Shown: one piece after another, positions 5,655 through 5,730 of the stretch
Numbering within the stretch: position 1 is the stretch's first letter
Layout of the letters: each line of letters starts with the position of its first letter
From: Chloroflexota bacterium
GTDB lineage: Bacteria > Chloroflexota > Anaerolineae > B4-G1
NCBI GenBank assembly: GCA_024232355.1
Contig: JAAEPW010000280.1
Span: 1-5,730 of the forward strand
DNA: 5,730 nt
Direction: 5' to 3'
The notes under the pieces: model-generated
The model's database searches: none
Told to the model about the DNA's origin: nothing
Seen by the model: the letters and a program-made list of their open reading frames with translations, nothing else
Position numbers and translations under genes: made by a program

Positions 5655-5730
5655 CAGAGCGAACCGAGTGAGGTGCGGTGAAAAGAAACGAAAATGGGCA
5701 AAAGGTGGCTTCAGGTAGCGTCGGAGGCGT
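5655..5730. other. Right-edge sequence replacing the expected 5' end of hsdS
   Basis: On the minus strand this stretch continues the hsdS frame without a stop, but it encodes residues ([21 protein letters not shown]...) unlike the usual HsdS start of the form 'W..V.LGE...GGTPS'. It has no ribosome-binding site before the TTG at 5654. On the + strand an ATG at 5694 opens [12 protein letters not shown] to the window edge, too short to identify. It may be the border of another insertion or rearrangement, or an unusual HsdS N-terminus. Confidence 0.35.

Overview
The window comes from a bacterial genome or metagenomic contig. The 3' part of a hybrid two-component sensor kinase on the + strand converges on a damaged type I restriction-modification (hsd) operon on the - strand. 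Mid-range GC, long PAS/PAS/HisKA/HATPase/REC sensors, type I RM loci carrying extra genes, and many small inverted-repeat elements would suit a Chloroflexota-like or similar environmental bacterium. That placement is a weak inference; no single marker fixes the lineage.

Layout. Positions 1-1911 (+) hold the hybrid histidine kinase, open at the left edge. Positions 1912-2025 are a short spacer with no recognisable gene. Positions 2026-2405 are a 380-bp transposase-less element. It has TGTAG...CTACA ends and two oppositely oriented clusters of one ~22-bp motif, resembling the multiple terminal repeats of IS21-type elements. The - strand operon then reads right to left. hsdS (4317-5654) is interrupted. 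A TPR-protein gene (3601-4311) and an unrecognised gene (2891-3607) follow, both apparently intact. Last is hsdR (2292-2894), of which only the first ~163 codons survive. Junctions in the operon are tight: the TPR ribosome-binding site lies in the last codons of hsdS, and the next two genes overlap their upstream neighbour by 7 and 4 bases. hsdM would be expected beyond the right edge.

Three lesions have disabled the RM system. (1) A 139-bp inverted-repeat element (4725-4863), flanked by a 5-bp direct repeat AGGCT, sits in the second target-recognition domain of hsdS. It adds 48 codons including an in-frame TGA, and removing element plus one repeat copy restores a normal HsdS sequence. (2) hsdR is cut by the right end of the 380-bp element just before the ELK part of its nuclease motif. 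The rest of hsdR is not on the element's other side, so a deletion or recombination accompanied the event. (3) The expected first ~25 residues of HsdS are replaced by unrelated-looking sequence near 5645.

The most interesting points are the two small non-autonomous elements, whose structure can be read at base level (one with helically phased repeats), and the two co-translated genes between hsdS and hsdR that stay open while the enzyme genes decay. They may be accessory or regulatory components of this RM locus. I see no RNA genes, CRISPR array, prophage genes or clear transcription terminator.
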